DNA of 64,000 nt from Eubacteriales bacterium (GCA_030527665.1 JAUNAK010000001.1:24905-88904); one strand, 5' to 3'. Counted from the stretch's first letter, positions 27,188 through 38,165 are shown. The notes: generated by a model not told the origin, from the letters alone. Made by a program: numbers and translations.

Positions 27188-29326
27188 TTAGTTAAAACGG
27201 AATACCGCTACGCCGTAAGCCGGAAGCTCATAGTCGATATGGAACGGCTGACCGTCGCACTCGCCTGCATAAGCCTTGTAGGTCTCTTTTGCCACATGGT
27301 TTCCGCCGTATTTCTCACTGCGGCTGTCCAGAAGCAGCTTGTAGTTGCCGCTCTTCGGTGCACCTACCATGTAATCGCTTCTCTCGATCGGTGTGAAGTT
27401 TACTACAAAGAGCAGGTTTCCTTTTCCTGTCGGTGACCAGCGGATAAAGCTGAAGATACTGCGGTCTGCATCGTTGGCATTGACCCACTGGAAGCCGTCA
27501 TAGCCGCGGTCATTTGCATACAGTGCTTTTTCCTTGCGATACAGTTTCTGCAGATCGCGAACGTAAGCCTGCAGATTTGCATTTCTCTTATCTTCCAGCA
27601 GGAACCAGTCGATTTCTCTCTCCTCGCTCCACTCACGATACTGTCCGATATCCTGACCCATGAACAGCAGCTTCTTGCCCGGATGACCCATCATGAAGCT
27701 GTAGCCTGCCTTCAGGTTCTCGAATTTATCATCCTCCAGTCCCGGCATCTTGCTGAGCATGGAACATTTCAGATGTACGACCTCATCATGAGAAAGCACC
27801 AGAATATAATTCTCACTGTATGCGTAGGTCATTGCAAAGGTCATCTTGTTGTGATTGAATTTACGGAAATACGGATCCAGTTTCATGTACTCAAGGAAGT
27901 CATGCATCCAGCCCATGTTCCACTTGAAGGTAAATCCAAGTCCATCTTCTTCCACATCACCGGTGATCTTCGGCCATGCGGTGGACTCCTCGGCGATCAT
28001 CATGGTTCCCGGATTTCTTCCGAGAATCAGGGAGTTCAGATGTTTGAAGAACTCGATTGCTTCCAGGTTCTGGTTGCCGCCGAATTTGTTCGGGATCCAT
28101 TCGCCATCTTTTCTTGCATAGTTCAGGTACAGCATGGATGCAACCGCATCGACACGCAGACCGTCGATATGGAACTCCTCGATCCAGTACAATGCATTGG
28201 CGATCAGGAAGTTCTTAACTTCCGGACGTCCGTAATTGAAGATCTTGGTTCCCCACTCCTGATGCTCACCCTGTCTGGGATCTGAATGCTCATAGAGTGC
28301 ATCACCGTCAAAGTTTGCCAGACCCTGTGCATCTTTCGGGAAGTGTGCCGGTACCCAGTCAAGGATGATACCGATCTTATTCTTATGCAGATAATCGATC
28401 AGGTATTTGAAATCCTGCGGACTTCCGTAACGGGAGGTCGGTGCATAATAACCGGTTACCTGATATCCCCAGGACTGATCCAGCGGATGCTCCGCAACAC
28501 CGATCAGCTCTACATGGGTGTATCCCATATCCTTTACATAGTCGACAATAGCTTTCGCAAATTCACGATAATTGTAGAAGCCTTCCGGATTCTCGTCGGA
28601 ATACGGATGCTTCATCCAGGAGCCGAGATGACACTCATAGATAGAAACAGCGGAATCTACCGGAACAAAATTCTTACGGTTTCTCATCCAGGTTCCATCT
28701 GCCCATTTATAGGAGATATCTGCGATTCTGGATGCATTTCCCGGACGTTTCTCAGCCCAGTTTGCATACGGATCGGCTTTGTACAGCTTGCTTCCGTCAC
28801 GTGCAATGATCAGGTATTTGTACAGATCACCTACCGCAGCACCCTCGATGAATGTCTCATAGACACCGATCTCATTGAGCTTCTGCATCGGATTTGCATC
28901 CTCGTTCCAGCCGTTGAATTCACCGATCACATAAACAGCAACCGCATTCGGAGCCCATACGGAGAACCATACGCCGTTCTTGCCGTCCACTTTATCAATA
29001 TGTGCACCCAGCTTTTTGTACAGCTCATAATGGGTCGCATGACCGAACAGATACTGATCCAGATCGGTAAAAATATGCGGATTCTGCTTTACAGTTTCTA
29101 CCTCCGGCTCGTTTTCCTTCGGTACTACCTTCTTCGGTGCGCTGTCAGCAGCCATCTGTGCAGCTTTTTTCACGGTGTCGGATGCAGCCTTTGCTGTTCT
29201 CTTCACACCGGCAGCCGCTTTATCGGTTGCTTTCTTTACTGTGCTTGGAGCTGCTTTAACCGCTTTACCGGCTTTTACTTCTGCTTCTTCGATTACGCCC
29301 TCTACTTTTTTGGTTTTTCTTGCCAT
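27188..29326 (-). CDS. glgB: 1,4-alpha-glucan branching enzyme with Lys/Ala-rich N-terminal tail
   Basis: 712 aa, GH13. The first about 80 residues are a Lys/Ala-rich, histone H1-like low-complexity tail (for example KKATDKAAAGVKRTAK). A CBM48 domain follows (WFSVWAPNAVAVYVIGEFNGW region, about 118-200), then the barrel with DGLRVDAVASMLYLNY (nucleophile Asp), MIAEESTAWP (acid/base Glu) and VLSHDEVVH (transition-state Asp), and a C-terminal beta domain. It makes alpha-1,6 branches in glycogen. The tail is not part of the usual family; its job is unknown. It is monocistronic here; no glgA, glgC or glgP neighbours. Confidence 0.95.
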   Translation of the reverse strand: MARKTKKVEGVIEEAEVKAGKAVKAAPSTVKKATDKAAAGVKRTAKAASDTVKKAAQMAADSAPKKVVPKENEPEVETVKQNPHIFTDLDQYLFGHATHYELYKKLGAHIDKVDGKNGVWFSVWAPNAVAVYVIGEFNGWNEDANPMQKLNEIGVYETFIEGAAVGDLYKYLIIARDGSKLYKADPYANWAEKRPGNASRIADISYKWADGTWMRNRKNFVPVDSAVSIYECHLGSWMKHPYSDENPEGFYNYREFAKAIVDYVKDMGYTHVELIGVAEHPLDQSWGYQVTGYYAPTSRYGSPQDFKYLIDYLHKNKIGIILDWVPAHFPKDAQGLANFDGDALYEHSDPRQGEHQEWGTKIFNYGRPEVKNFLIANALYWIEEFHIDGLRVDAVASMLYLNYARKDGEWIPNKFGGNQNLEAIEFFKHLNSLILGRNPGTMMIAEESTAWPKITGDVEEDGLGFTFKWNMGWMHDFLEYMKLDPYFRKFNHNKMTFAMTYAYSENYILVLSHDEVVHLKCSMLSKMPGLEDDKFENLKAGYSFMMGHPGKKLLFMGQDIGQYREWSEEREIDWFLLEDKRNANLQAYVRDLQKLYRKEKALYANDRGYDGFQWVNANDADRSIFSFIRWSPTGKGNLLFVVNFTPIERSDYMVGAPKSGNYKLLLDSRSEKYGGNHVAKETYKAYAGECDGQPFHIDYELPAYGVAVFRFN

Positions 29327-29620
29327 GAAAAGCCTCCTTTGTATTCATTCAGTCTGCTTGAAAAGACTCAAATTTTCGAACCAATACGAATGGTCATTTT
29401 TCTCATCATACCACATTCCGCAGGTGTTTAGCAAAACATATCATGCGGCTTTCTGTCTTTTCTTTCAAAATACAAACCGTCGGTTTTTCTTCGCTTTTTC
29501 ACATGCAACAGATTCTTTCAATCTGCCCATTTTTGCTTCAAAATCACATCCGTATCATCCTTGATTCCGCTGTATACATACCTTTGTATAGAAAAAAACA
29601 GCTCAGAACCCTCCATCACT

Positions 29621-30391
29621 TTACTGATCCAGTCGATACAGACGGCAGGCATTTTCCCATGTAGCCTCTTCTACTTCTTCGACAGTTACTCCCTTCAGCT
29701 CGGCGATCATTCGTACCACATAAGGAAGATTCAGAGAGGAATTTCTTTTTCCGCGGTTTGGTTCCGGTGCCAGATACGGACAGTCGGTTTCCAGCACAAA
29801 TGCCGACAATGGAAGGGATGCCACCGTTTCCTTCAGACGACGGCCGTTTTTAAACGTAACCACACCGCCTACACCGATAAACAGTCCCATATCCACATAT
29901 TCCCTTGCCATTTCTCTGGAATAGGCATAGCAGTGGACCACACCGCCTACGGTTCCCGGATCGATCTTTTTTACCGCCTTCATCGTATCCTCTGCCGCAT
30001 CCCGGCTGTGAATGATGACCGGTTTGTCTACTTCCTTGGCCAGAAGCATCTGCTGCTCAAACCAGTAGATCTGCTTCTCTTTTTCCTCTTTATTCCAGTA
30101 GTAATCCAGTCCGATCTCACCGACCGCCACTGCCTTCGGCAGCTGCAGATAGTTCTTCAGTTCCTCCAGCTTCTGCGCATCCAGGACACCCACATCGTCC
30201 GGATGAATGCCGTAAGCTCCATATATAAAATCGTATTTCTCCGTCAAAGCCTTTGTCGCTTCCAGACTTTTCCACTCTGCCGATACATTTGTTACTCTTT
30301 TCACGTTACATGAAGACAGGGAGGCAATCAACTCCTCCCTGTCCTCCTGAAACGCATCGGCATCATAGTGCGCATGCGTATCAAATATCAT
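29621..30391 (-). CDS. tatD: TatD-family metal-dependent deoxyribonuclease/hydrolase
   Basis: 256 aa from the ATG at 30391 (GGGAGA about 9 bases upstream; a TTG five codons earlier is less likely). Metal ligands of the amidohydrolase barrel are visible: FDTHAHYD at the N terminus, VGEIGLDYYW, VIIHSRDA, VHCYA and ETDCPYLAPEP. TatD proteins have 3'-5' DNase activity and roles in DNA quality control. It is downstream of metG with 94 bases between, the same metG-tatD order as in Bacillus subtilis. Confidence 0.93.
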   Translation of the reverse strand: MIFDTHAHYDADAFQEDREELIASLSSCNVKRVTNVSAEWKSLEATKALTEKYDFIYGAYGIHPDDVGVLDAQKLEELKNYLQLPKAVAVGEIGLDYYWNKEEKEKQIYWFEQQMLLAKEVDKPVIIHSRDAAEDTMKAVKKIDPGTVGGVVHCYAYSREMAREYVDMGLFIGVGGVVTFKNGRRLKETVASLPLSAFVLETDCPYLAPEPNRGKRNSSLNLPYVVRMIAELKGVTVEEVEEATWENACRLYRLDQ

Positions 30392-30485
30392 TTTGTTGTC
30401 TCCCAAACACTCCCGATCCCGAAACCGGCATCTTCCATCCTGTATTTTCGGAATCGCGTTAAAAGATCTGTACTATTTCTGTGCA

Positions 30486-32468
30486 TTAACCGATCTCGGA
30501 TCCGGACGGCATATCCTTTTCCGGAGTCATCAGGCATACATTTCCTTCTGCATCTTCCGCACAAAGGATCATTCCCTCGGAAAGAATGCCTGCCAGTTTT
30601 GCCGGCTTCAGGTTGATCAGCACCATAACCTTCTTACCGATCATCTCCGCCGGTTTATACCATTTCTTAATACCGGAAACGATCTGGCGTGTCTGATCCC
30701 CGATCTTTACCTGGGATACGAGAAGCTTCTTGGATTTCGGAGCTTCCTGACAGTCCACGATCTCACCGACTGCAAACTGCATTTTTCCGAAGTCCTCAAT
30801 GCCGATCTCATCCTTCAGCTCCACATGGATGGCATCTTCCTCTTCTGCAGGAGCCTCCTCCTGTACGCCGGCTTCTGCCATGGCAGCTGCACGTTTTGCT
30901 TCTACCTTCTCCAGAACCTCTTTCATATCCAGTCTTGCGAACAGGATCTCCGGTTTCTCGGTAACCTTGCTGCCGCTCTCATACAGACCGAAGGTATCAA
31001 CCTCTTCATAGCCGCGCTCTTTGGCATTCAGCTGTGCAAGAATACGATCGGTCGTCTCCGGCATAAACGGCTTCAGAAGGGAAGCACCGATGGCAATACT
31101 CTCGACCAGATTGTAAAGTACGGTAGACAGACGATCCTGCTTTGCCTCATCCTTAGCCAGTACCCACGGTGTTGTCTCGTCAATGTATTTGTTGCAGCGT
31201 TTGAACAGAGTGAAGATCTCGGTAATGGCATCTGCCACATGCAGATCCTTCATCTTATCTTCTACTTTCTGTGCTGTTCCGGTAACAACGGCTTTCAGAT
31301 CGGCATCCACCTCTTCATAAGCGCCCTTGTCTGCCACTACGCCTTCAAAGTATTTGTTGCTCATGGAGATCGTACGGTTGACCAGGTTTCCGAGTGTGTT
31401 TGCCAGATCGGAATTCATTCTCTCTACCATCAGCTCCCAGCTGATAACACCATCATTCTCAAACGGCATCTCATGAAGAACAAAATAACGAACCGCATCT
31501 ACACCGAACATCTCTACCAGATCATCGGCATAGATCACATTACCCTTGGATTTGCTCATTTTTCCGTCTGCCTGGATCAGCCACGGATGTCCGAATACCT
31601 GTTTCGGAAGCGGCTCGCCCAGTGCCATCAGGAAGATCGGCCAGTAAATGGTATGGAAACGGATAATATCCTTACCGATCAGATGCAGATCTGCCGGCCA
31701 GAACTGTTTGTACATCTCGCTGCTCTCACCGCCGCAGTTGTATCCCAGACCGGTGGTATAGTTTGTCAGCGCATCCAGCCATACATAAACAACGTGACGC
31801 GGATCAAAATCTACCGGAATTCCCCATGTAAAAGAGGTACGGGAAACACAGAGATCCTGCAGACCCGGCAGCAGGAAGTTGTTCATCATCTCATTCTTAC
31901 GGGATACCGGCTGAATAAATTCCGGATGTGTATTGATATGATCGATCAGCTGCTGTGCATATTTGCTCATTCTGAAGAAATATGCTTCCTCGCTTGCCTT
32001 TGTTACATCACGTCCGCAGTCCGGGCATTTTCCGTCCACAAGCTGAGACTCTGTCCAGAAGGATTCACAGGGGGTACAGTACCATCCCTCATATTTATCC
32101 TTATAGATATCTCCTTTTTCATAGAGCATCTTGAAGATCTTCTGTACCTGTGCCTCATGATCGGCATCGGTGGTACGGATGAATTTGTCATAGGAGGTAT
32201 TCATGAGATCCCAGATTCTCTTGATCTCAACGGCTACCTCGTCAACATACTGTTTCGGTGTAACCCCCTTCTCCTGTGCCTTGATCTCGATCTTCTGACC
32301 ATGCTCATCGGTACCTGTCTGGAAACGTACATTGTAGCCCTGCATTCTGCGGAAACGGGCAATACTGTCAGCCAGTACGATCTCATAGGTATTACCGATG
32401 TGCGGCTTGCCGGATGCATAGGCAATCGCTGTGGTCATGTAAAAATTTTCACCGCTGTGTTTGTTCAT
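30486..32468 (-). CDS. metG: Methionine--tRNA ligase with C-terminal tRNA-binding domain
   Basis: 660 aa. Class I signatures GKPHIGNTY (HIGH) and KMSKSKGN, and a zinc knuckle CTPC..CPDC in the connective peptide near residue 125-150. The C-terminal about 110 residues form an EMAPII/Trbp-type OB fold (AVGEIVDCQEAPKSKKLL, ILCAEDAEGNV) joined by an Ala/Glu-rich linker. This is the long Firmicutes MetRS. GAGGTGA lies 4 bases before the ATG. Confidence 0.97.
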   Translation of the reverse strand: MNKHSGENFYMTTAIAYASGKPHIGNTYEIVLADSIARFRRMQGYNVRFQTGTDEHGQKIEIKAQEKGVTPKQYVDEVAVEIKRIWDLMNTSYDKFIRTTDADHEAQVQKIFKMLYEKGDIYKDKYEGWYCTPCESFWTESQLVDGKCPDCGRDVTKASEEAYFFRMSKYAQQLIDHINTHPEFIQPVSRKNEMMNNFLLPGLQDLCVSRTSFTWGIPVDFDPRHVVYVWLDALTNYTTGLGYNCGGESSEMYKQFWPADLHLIGKDIIRFHTIYWPIFLMALGEPLPKQVFGHPWLIQADGKMSKSKGNVIYADDLVEMFGVDAVRYFVLHEMPFENDGVISWELMVERMNSDLANTLGNLVNRTISMSNKYFEGVVADKGAYEEVDADLKAVVTGTAQKVEDKMKDLHVADAITEIFTLFKRCNKYIDETTPWVLAKDEAKQDRLSTVLYNLVESIAIGASLLKPFMPETTDRILAQLNAKERGYEEVDTFGLYESGSKVTEKPEILFARLDMKEVLEKVEAKRAAAMAEAGVQEEAPAEEEDAIHVELKDEIGIEDFGKMQFAVGEIVDCQEAPKSKKLLVSQVKIGDQTRQIVSGIKKWYKPAEMIGKKVMVLINLKPAKLAGILSEGMILCAEDAEGNVCLMTPEKDMPSGSEIG

Positions 32469-32575
32469 TTTGTCACCTCATTTCCCGGCAAATGAGCCGG
32501 AATTCTATTGTATAAAGTACTTTGCACTTGCATACGCATCATTTCTGCCATGCCGCGGCACAGTACCTGTATGAA

Positions 32576-32603
32576 TGCACCCCCTCAGGATCGAGGGGGT
32601 GCA
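32576..32603. terminator. Hairpin between hom and metG
   Basis: Perfect 11-bp stem tgcaccccctc / gagggggtgca with a 6-base loop, 55 bases after the hom stop codon. No U-tract follows on either strand, so termination is likely weak. Confidence 0.55.
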
Positions 32604-32657
32604 TCCTATTCTCTTGTACACGAATCCTCCTGCAGGGATCGCGTATATATCCTCTAT

Positions 32658-33887
32658 TTAGAAATACGCACGAATTCTGGAAATAATTCCGCCGGAAATC
32701 TGCTCTGCCTTCTCAGCAAAAACTTTTTCCTTCATTTTGTCAGTGATGAAAGCAAATTCACCGCTGACACCCGGTACCTGAATCGGCTGAATGCTTCCGA
32801 ATACGGAAGTAACCTCTTCAAAGCGCTCGGATACACTGCCCTTCACACGAACAAAGAAACGGTTCTCCGCCTCCTCAATGTTCAGCAGATTCAGTGTATG
32901 TGTGCTCCAGTTCAGCAGAATATTTCTGTGCAGATGCTTTGCACAATCCACGACATCGGCAACGACCGCACTGGCAGTCGGAAGCTTTCCGGCGCCGCGT
33001 CCGTAGAACATGGCATCGCCAAGTACATTGCCGTGAATAAAGATCGCATTGAATACATCATTTACGCTGTAAAGCGGATTGGTATCGCGGATCATGGCCG
33101 GACAAACCATAGCATAGAAGCCGTCCTCCATGTTCGGAACCTTCCAGCTGCTTGCCAGCAGTTTGATACGTGTTCCGATTGCTTCCGCGTATTTGATATC
33201 GGTCGCTGTGATCCTGGTAATTCCTTCTGTATACACCTCTTTGTAATCGATGTGACGGCCATAAGCCAGAGAAGAAAGAATCGCGATCTTGCGGCAGGCA
33301 TCATAGCCCTCGATATCCGCTTCCGGATTACGCTCTGCGTATCCGTTGTTCTGTGCCTCATGCAGAGCATCCTCAAACTCGGAACCATCCTGTGTCATCT
33401 TGGTCAGGATATAGTTCGTTGTTCCGTTCAGAATTCCCGCCAACTCATCGATCTCATCTGCCGTCAGAGAAGAATTCAGCGGACGGATGATCGGAATACC
33501 GCCTCCGCAGCTTGCCTCGAAGAGATAGTTGATATCCTTCTCCGCTGCGATCTGCATAAGCTCCGTACCGTACTGGGCAACCAGCTCCTTGTTGGAGCTG
33601 CACACACACTTGCCTGCAAGCAGTGCAGCTTTTGTAAACTCATAGGCCGGATGCAGTCCACCCATGGTCTCTACCACGATATCAACTTCCGGATCATTCA
33701 AAATGACATCAAAATCATGAACCAGAACCTTCTCTACCGGATCTCCCGGAAAATCACGAAGGTCCAGAACATATTTGATCTCGATCTCATTTCCTGCTTT
33801 TTTATTAATGCTGGCATGGTTCGTTTCGATAACCTCAACGACACCGGAACCAACCGTTCCATAACCAAGTACGGCTACATGAACCAT
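32658..33887 (-). CDS. hom: Homoserine dehydrogenase
   Basis: 409 aa. N-terminal NAD(P)-binding VAVLGYGTVGSGV, the VCSSNKELVA strand, the catalytic domain EASCGGGIPIIRPL and GILNGTTNYIL, and a C-terminal ACT-like domain (NRFFVRVKGSVSERFEEVTSVFG, read from about residue 325), which usually confers threonine feedback. It reduces aspartate semialdehyde to homoserine for threonine and methionine synthesis. It follows prfB by about 370 bases of structured DNA and precedes metG. Confidence 0.95.
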   Translation of the reverse strand: MVHVAVLGYGTVGSGVVEVIETNHASINKKAGNEIEIKYVLDLRDFPGDPVEKVLVHDFDVILNDPEVDIVVETMGGLHPAYEFTKAALLAGKCVCSSNKELVAQYGTELMQIAAEKDINYLFEASCGGGIPIIRPLNSSLTADEIDELAGILNGTTNYILTKMTQDGSEFEDALHEAQNNGYAERNPEADIEGYDACRKIAILSSLAYGRHIDYKEVYTEGITRITATDIKYAEAIGTRIKLLASSWKVPNMEDGFYAMVCPAMIRDTNPLYSVNDVFNAIFIHGNVLGDAMFYGRGAGKLPTASAVVADVVDCAKHLHRNILLNWSTHTLNLLNIEEAENRFFVRVKGSVSERFEEVTSVFGSIQPIQVPGVSGEFAFITDKMKEKVFAEKAEQISGGIISRIRAYF

Positions 33888-33977
33888 TTCTATTTCCTCA
33901 CTTCTTTTTTCTTTTACAAATGTTTACGAAACACTTCTATACCTTAACATTCGCTGCGGATATTGTACAAATGCCCT

Positions 33978-34170
33978 GAGCAGGTGCTCTGAGGCCGCCG
34001 GCACTTAGCGATTGCGAGCCCAGGCGAAGCAAGAGCTTAGTACCGCTGCCATTATTTTGCGAATCTCGCAGAGGATTCGCACGCGAGTTCGGCGGTTGCG
34101 AAGCAACCTTCAATTGCCGAACTCTGCGATCTGCCAGCGGCTCGTCGCCGTCGGTTATCCGACTGCGACG
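33978..34170. other. GC-rich structured intergenic region with four hairpins
   Basis: Within the 368-base gap between prfB and hom. Stems: acttagc/gcttagt (34003-34041, one mismatch, with inner ttgc/gcaa); gcgaatc/gattcgc (34059-34080); gagttcggc/gccgaactc (34085-34124) enclosing gttgc-gaa-gcaac (34095-34107); cgtcgc/gcgacg (34143-34170) with inner cgg/ccg. The composition is clearly GC-richer than flanking spacers. No T-tract and no open frame. Could be a small RNA, a REP-like cluster or mRNA processing signals. Confidence 0.55.
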
Positions 34171-34255
34171 AAGGCAGTGGAAACGTGCCTGCGATGGCAT
34201 TGTGCAATGTCCGCGGCGCACACAAAAACATCTTCGTGTTTCGCAAATATCTTCC

Positions 34256-35381
34256 TTAATTCTGCTCCTTCTTCTTCAGTGCCTGCCACTTCAGATAGGA
34301 ATTGATAAAGGAATCAATATCTCCGTCCAGGACGTTTCCTGTCTGGGCACGTTCCTCACCGGTACGCAGATCCTTAACCATCTGATACGGCTGCAGGACA
34401 TAGGAACGGATCTGATGACCCCAGGCGATATCCGTAACCTCGCCGCGGATACCTGCTTCCTTCTCTGCCTGCTTCTCTTTTTCCAGCATAAACAGCTTGG
34501 CCTTCAGTACCTGCATGGCCTTTTCCTTGTTCATATGCTGGGAACGCTCATTCTGACAGGTTACAACGATACCGGTCGGGTTATGGGTAATACGGATCGC
34601 CGAGGAGGTCTTGTTGATATGCTGACCACCGGCACCGCTGGAACGATAGGTATCCACACGGATATCCTCATCCCTTACCTCAATATCGATATCCTGATTG
34701 ATCTCCGGCATAACGTCGCAGGAAACAAAGGATGTCTGTCTCTTTGCCTGTGCATTGAACGGAGAAATACGAACCAGACGATGTACGCCCGCCTCTGATT
34801 TCAGCAGTCCATATGCATTTTCACCGTTGACCTGGAACATGACCGATTTTACACCGGCCTCATCGCCTTCCTGGAAATCCAGCTCTTCGATCTTGAAGTT
34901 CTTTCTTTCCGCCCAGCGTGTATACATACGATACAGCATGCCGCACCAGTCCATCGCCTCGGTACCGCCGGCACCGGAGTTCAGTTTGATGATTGCATTG
35001 CAGTTATCGTATTCTTCCGACAGAAGTGTGCGGATCCGAACGTTTTCAAGCGTCTGCTTAAAATCATCCAGCATCTCGCGGACATCCGGAACAACCGACT
35101 CATCGTCCTCTTCTTCGCCCATTTCGATCATGGTCTCAATATCTTCCTTGATCGTAACCAGCTTCTGATAGGTATCTCTGTCATCCTTCAGTGCACCCAG
35201 CTCTTTGGTCTGTTTCTGTGCCTCCTCCGGATTATCCCAGAAGTTCGGTTCCTCCATTTTTCTTTCTAATTCTTCGATCCTCTGCTCTTTATTAGCGAGG
35301 TCAAAGTGAATCCCTCACTTCCACTAATGGCTGATCGTATGTACGGATTTCCTGTTTCATGTTTTCAAGTTCTACTACCAC
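34256..35381 (-). CDS. prfB: Peptide chain release factor 2, with programmed +1 frameshift
   Basis: Start GTG at 35381 (AAGGTGAG upstream; an ATG 7 codons in is an alternative). The zero frame reads VVELENMKQEIRTYDQ.. to CTT-TGA at 35306-35301. Slipping +1 at CTTTGAC continues as DLANKEQRIEELERKMEEPNFWD into the main frame, giving about 374 aa. An AGG sits 6 bases before the CTT, the same spacing as the known prfB stimulator. The SPF-type tripeptide region and GAGGQHINKTSSAIRITH (GGQ motif) confirm RF2, which reads UAA/UGA stops and regulates itself through this UGA. Confidence 0.95.
35301..35314 (-). promoter_or_regulatory. prfB programmed frameshift site
   Basis: Minus strand reads AGGGATTCACTTTGAC: internal Shine-Dalgarno-like AGGGA, six bases, slippery CTT, in-frame UGA, then C. 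The same architecture autoregulates RF2 in most bacteria. Confidence 0.93.
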
Positions 35382-35430
35382 TAGCTCACCTTCTTTCTTT
35401 TGATGAAATTTTTATATATTCAAAACAGTA

Positions 35431-35453
35431 CCGGGAAAAACAGGTTTTCCCGG
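35431..35453. terminator. Weak hairpin between secA and prfB
   Basis: Stem ccgggaaaa / ttttcccgg with a 5-base loop, 97 bases after the secA stop; only a poor T-tract. Probably allows secA-prfB read-through, as in the common secA-prfB operon. Confidence 0.5.
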
Positions 35454-35549
35454 CTGTCATGAATGCGGATCAAGTACCTGCAGGCCCGTTTTGCGGGACA
35501 TCTGCGGCTATCCTTCTCGATCTCACTGTACGGATACAGCTCTGATCTT

Positions 35550-38126
35550 TCAATTTGCGCCCGGCTTGCGTCCGTGGCACTGTTTGTATTTCAGACCGCT
35601 GCCGCAGGGACAGGGATCATTCGGATAGATCTTCTTCTCTTTGCGTGCAACCGGCTTCTTGGCTGCGGAATCGTCACGGTTGGTTCCCGTAACCTCAGCC
35701 ACCTGCTCACGCTCGATCTTCTGCTCAATGCGCACATTGTACAGCAGACGGATCGTGTTTGCCTGAATGGACTGTGTCATTTCGTTGAAGAGATCATAGG
35801 CGATCATCTTGTATTCTACCTTCGGATCTCTCTGACCGTATGCCTGCAGACCGATACCCTGACGCAGCTGCTCCATATCATCGATATGGTTCATCCACTT
35901 CTCATCGATCACACGGAGCAGAATGACACGCTCCAGTTCACGGATCTGCTCCTCGGACGGGAACAGGGCTTCCTTATCTGTATAGAGTGCAACAGCCTCT
36001 TTTTTGATATGCTGCTTCAGCTCATCTCTGGTATATTTGCGGATCTCCTCTTCCGTGATCGGCTTGATCGGGATCGTCGGAAGAAGCAGACTGTTCAGCT
36101 CGCCCAGATCCCACTCATCGGAATCTCCGTTTTCACCGATTGCCCGGTCAACGGTTGCATCCACGGTATCGTAGATCATCTTCATGATGGAATCACGCAT
36201 GTTCTCACCATCCAGAACCTGACGGCGCTCCTTGTAAATAAGCTCTCTCTGCTCATTATTAACACCGTCGTAGTCCAGAAGGTTCTTACGGATTCCGTAG
36301 TTATTGCTCTCGATCTTTCTCTGTGCCTTCTCGATGGAAGAAGAAAGCATCTTGTGGTGGATCTCCTCACCCTCGGCAACACCGAGCGATTTGAATACAC
36401 CCATCAGCTTCTCGGAACCGAACAGACGCATCAGATCGTCTTCCAGAGAAATATAGAAACGGCTTTCACCCGGGTCACCCTGACGTCCGGAACGACCGCG
36501 CAGCTGATTGTCGATTCGACGGGATTCATGGCGCTCGGTACCGATGACCTTCAGTCCGCCGGCAGCCTTTGCCTCATCATCCAGCTTGATATCGGTTCCT
36601 CGGCCTGCCATGTTTGTTGCGATGGTAACCGCACCGGTCTCGCCGGCATGGGAAATGATCTCCGCCTCCTGCTCATGGAATTTTGCATTCAGTACCTGAT
36701 GCGGAATTCCTTCTCTCTTCAGCATTTTGCTCAGAAGTTCGGAAGTATCGATATTGACGGTACCAACCAGTACCGGCTGTTTTTTCTCATGAGAGGCAAC
36801 GACCTCTTTAATAACGGCTTTGTATTTTTCCTTCTGTGTAACAAATACGGAATCGTCATGATCCACACGGGCGATCGGACGGTTGGTCGGAATCTCGATA
36901 ACGTCCATGCCGTAGATATCACGGAACTCCTGCTCCTCGGTCAGAGCAGTACCGGTCATACCGGCTTTCTTCTCGTATTTGTTGAAGAAGTTCTGGAAGG
37001 TAATGGTCGCAAGCGTCTTGCTCTCCCGTTTTACTTTTACATGTTCTTTTGCCTCGATGGCCTGATGCAGACCGTCAGAGTATCTTCTTCCCGGAAGCAC
37101 ACGTCCGGTAAACTCATCAACGATGCAGATCTGGTCATCCTTCACGATGTAATCCTGATCCTTGAACATCAGATTGTGTGCACGCAGAGCCAGGATCACG
37201 TTGTGCTGGATCTCCAGGTTCTCCGGATCAGACAGGTTCTCCAGATGGAAGAACTGCTCGACCTTCTTCACACCCTGCTCGGTCAGTGTAACCAGCTTGT
37301 CCTTCTCATTTACGATAAAGTCTCCGGTCTCGGTGATCTCCTCACCCATGATAGCTGTCATCTTGGTCACTTCTCCGGAAGCTTCACCCTTCTGCAGCTG
37401 GGTGGCAAGAATATCACAGGTCTCGTACAGCTTGGTGGATTTTCCGCTCTGACCGGAAATGATCAGAGGTGTACGTGCCTCATCTATCAGAACCGAGTCG
37501 ACCTCATCGATGATGGCATAAACCAGTCCGCGCTGTACCAGCTGTTCTTTGTAAATAACCATGTTGTCACGAAGATAGTCGAAACCGTCCTCGTTGTTGG
37601 TTACATAGGTAATATCGCAGTTATACATTTTGCGGCGTTCGTCATTTTTCATGGTATTCAAAACGCAGCCGACAGTCAGACCCATGAATTCATGAACCTT
37701 GCCCATCCACTCTGCATCTCGGCTTGCCAGATAGTCGTTGACGGTAATGATATGTACGCCGCGTCCGGTAAGTGCATTCAGATATGCCGGCATAGTAGAT
37801 ACCAGAGTCTTACCTTCACCGGTTCTCATCTCAGAGATACGTCCCTGATGCAGGATGATGCCACCGATGATCTGTACACGATACGGTTCCATTCCCAGTA
37901 CTCGCTTTGCTGCTTCTCGAACAGCTGCAAAGGCCTCCGGGAGCAGATCGTCCAGCGTCTCGCCGTTTGATAACCGCTCTTTGAACTCTGTCGTTTTTGC
38001 CTTTAATTCGTCATCCGACAGACCCTGCATGGCAGGACGGAGAGCTTCGATTTTATCTACCAGCGGTTTGATGCGCTTCAGCTCACGCTCGCTGTGTGTA
38101 CCGAATAATTTCTCTGAAAGTTTCAT
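35550..38126 (-). CDS. secA: Preprotein translocase ATPase SecA
   Basis: 858 aa motor of the Sec pathway, cytoplasmic and bound to SecYEG. Seen in order: [17 protein letters not shown] (Walker A), [32 protein letters not shown] (Walker B), [19 protein letters not shown] (helicase motif), [16 protein letters not shown], and a C-terminal zinc-binding SEC-C motif [16 protein letters not shown]. Length is normal. Gene order hpf-secA-prfB is the usual Firmicutes arrangement. Confidence 0.97.
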   Translation of the reverse strand: MKLSEKLFGTHSERELKRIKPLVDKIEALRPAMQGLSDDELKAKTTEFKERLSNGETLDDLLPEAFAAVREAAKRVLGMEPYRVQIIGGIILHQGRISEMRTGEGKTLVSTMPAYLNALTGRGVHIITVNDYLASRDAEWMGKVHEFMGLTVGCVLNTMKNDERRKMYNCDITYVTNNEDGFDYLRDNMVIYKEQLVQRGLVYAIIDEVDSVLIDEARTPLIISGQSGKSTKLYETCDILATQLQKGEASGEVTKMTAIMGEEITETGDFIVNEKDKLVTLTEQGVKKVEQFFHLENLSDPENLEIQHNVILALRAHNLMFKDQDYIVKDDQICIVDEFTGRVLPGRRYSDGLHQAIEAKEHVKVKRESKTLATITFQNFFNKYEKKAGMTGTALTEEQEFRDIYGMDVIEIPTNRPIARVDHDDSVFVTQKEKYKAVIKEVVASHEKKQPVLVGTVNIDTSELLSKMLKREGIPHQVLNAKFHEQEAEIISHAGETGAVTIATNMAGRGTDIKLDDEAKAAGGLKVIGTERHESRRIDNQLRGRSGRQGDPGESRFYISLEDDLMRLFGSEKLMGVFKSLGVAEGEEIHHKMLSSSIEKAQRKIESNNYGIRKNLLDYDGVNNEQRELIYKERRQVLDGENMRDSIMKMIYDTVDATVDRAIGENGDSDEWDLGELNSLLLPTIPIKPITEEEIRKYTRDELKQHIKKEAVALYTDKEALFPSEEQIRELERVILLRVIDEKWMNHIDDMEQLRQGIGLQAYGQRDPKVEYKMIAYDLFNEMTQSIQANTIRLLYNVRIEQKIEREQVAEVTGTNRDDSAAKKPVARKEKKIYPNDPCPCGSGLKYKQCHGRKPGAN

Positions 38127-38165
38127 TGTCTATATGTCTCCTTATGACCGGCACAAATGTGCCGC

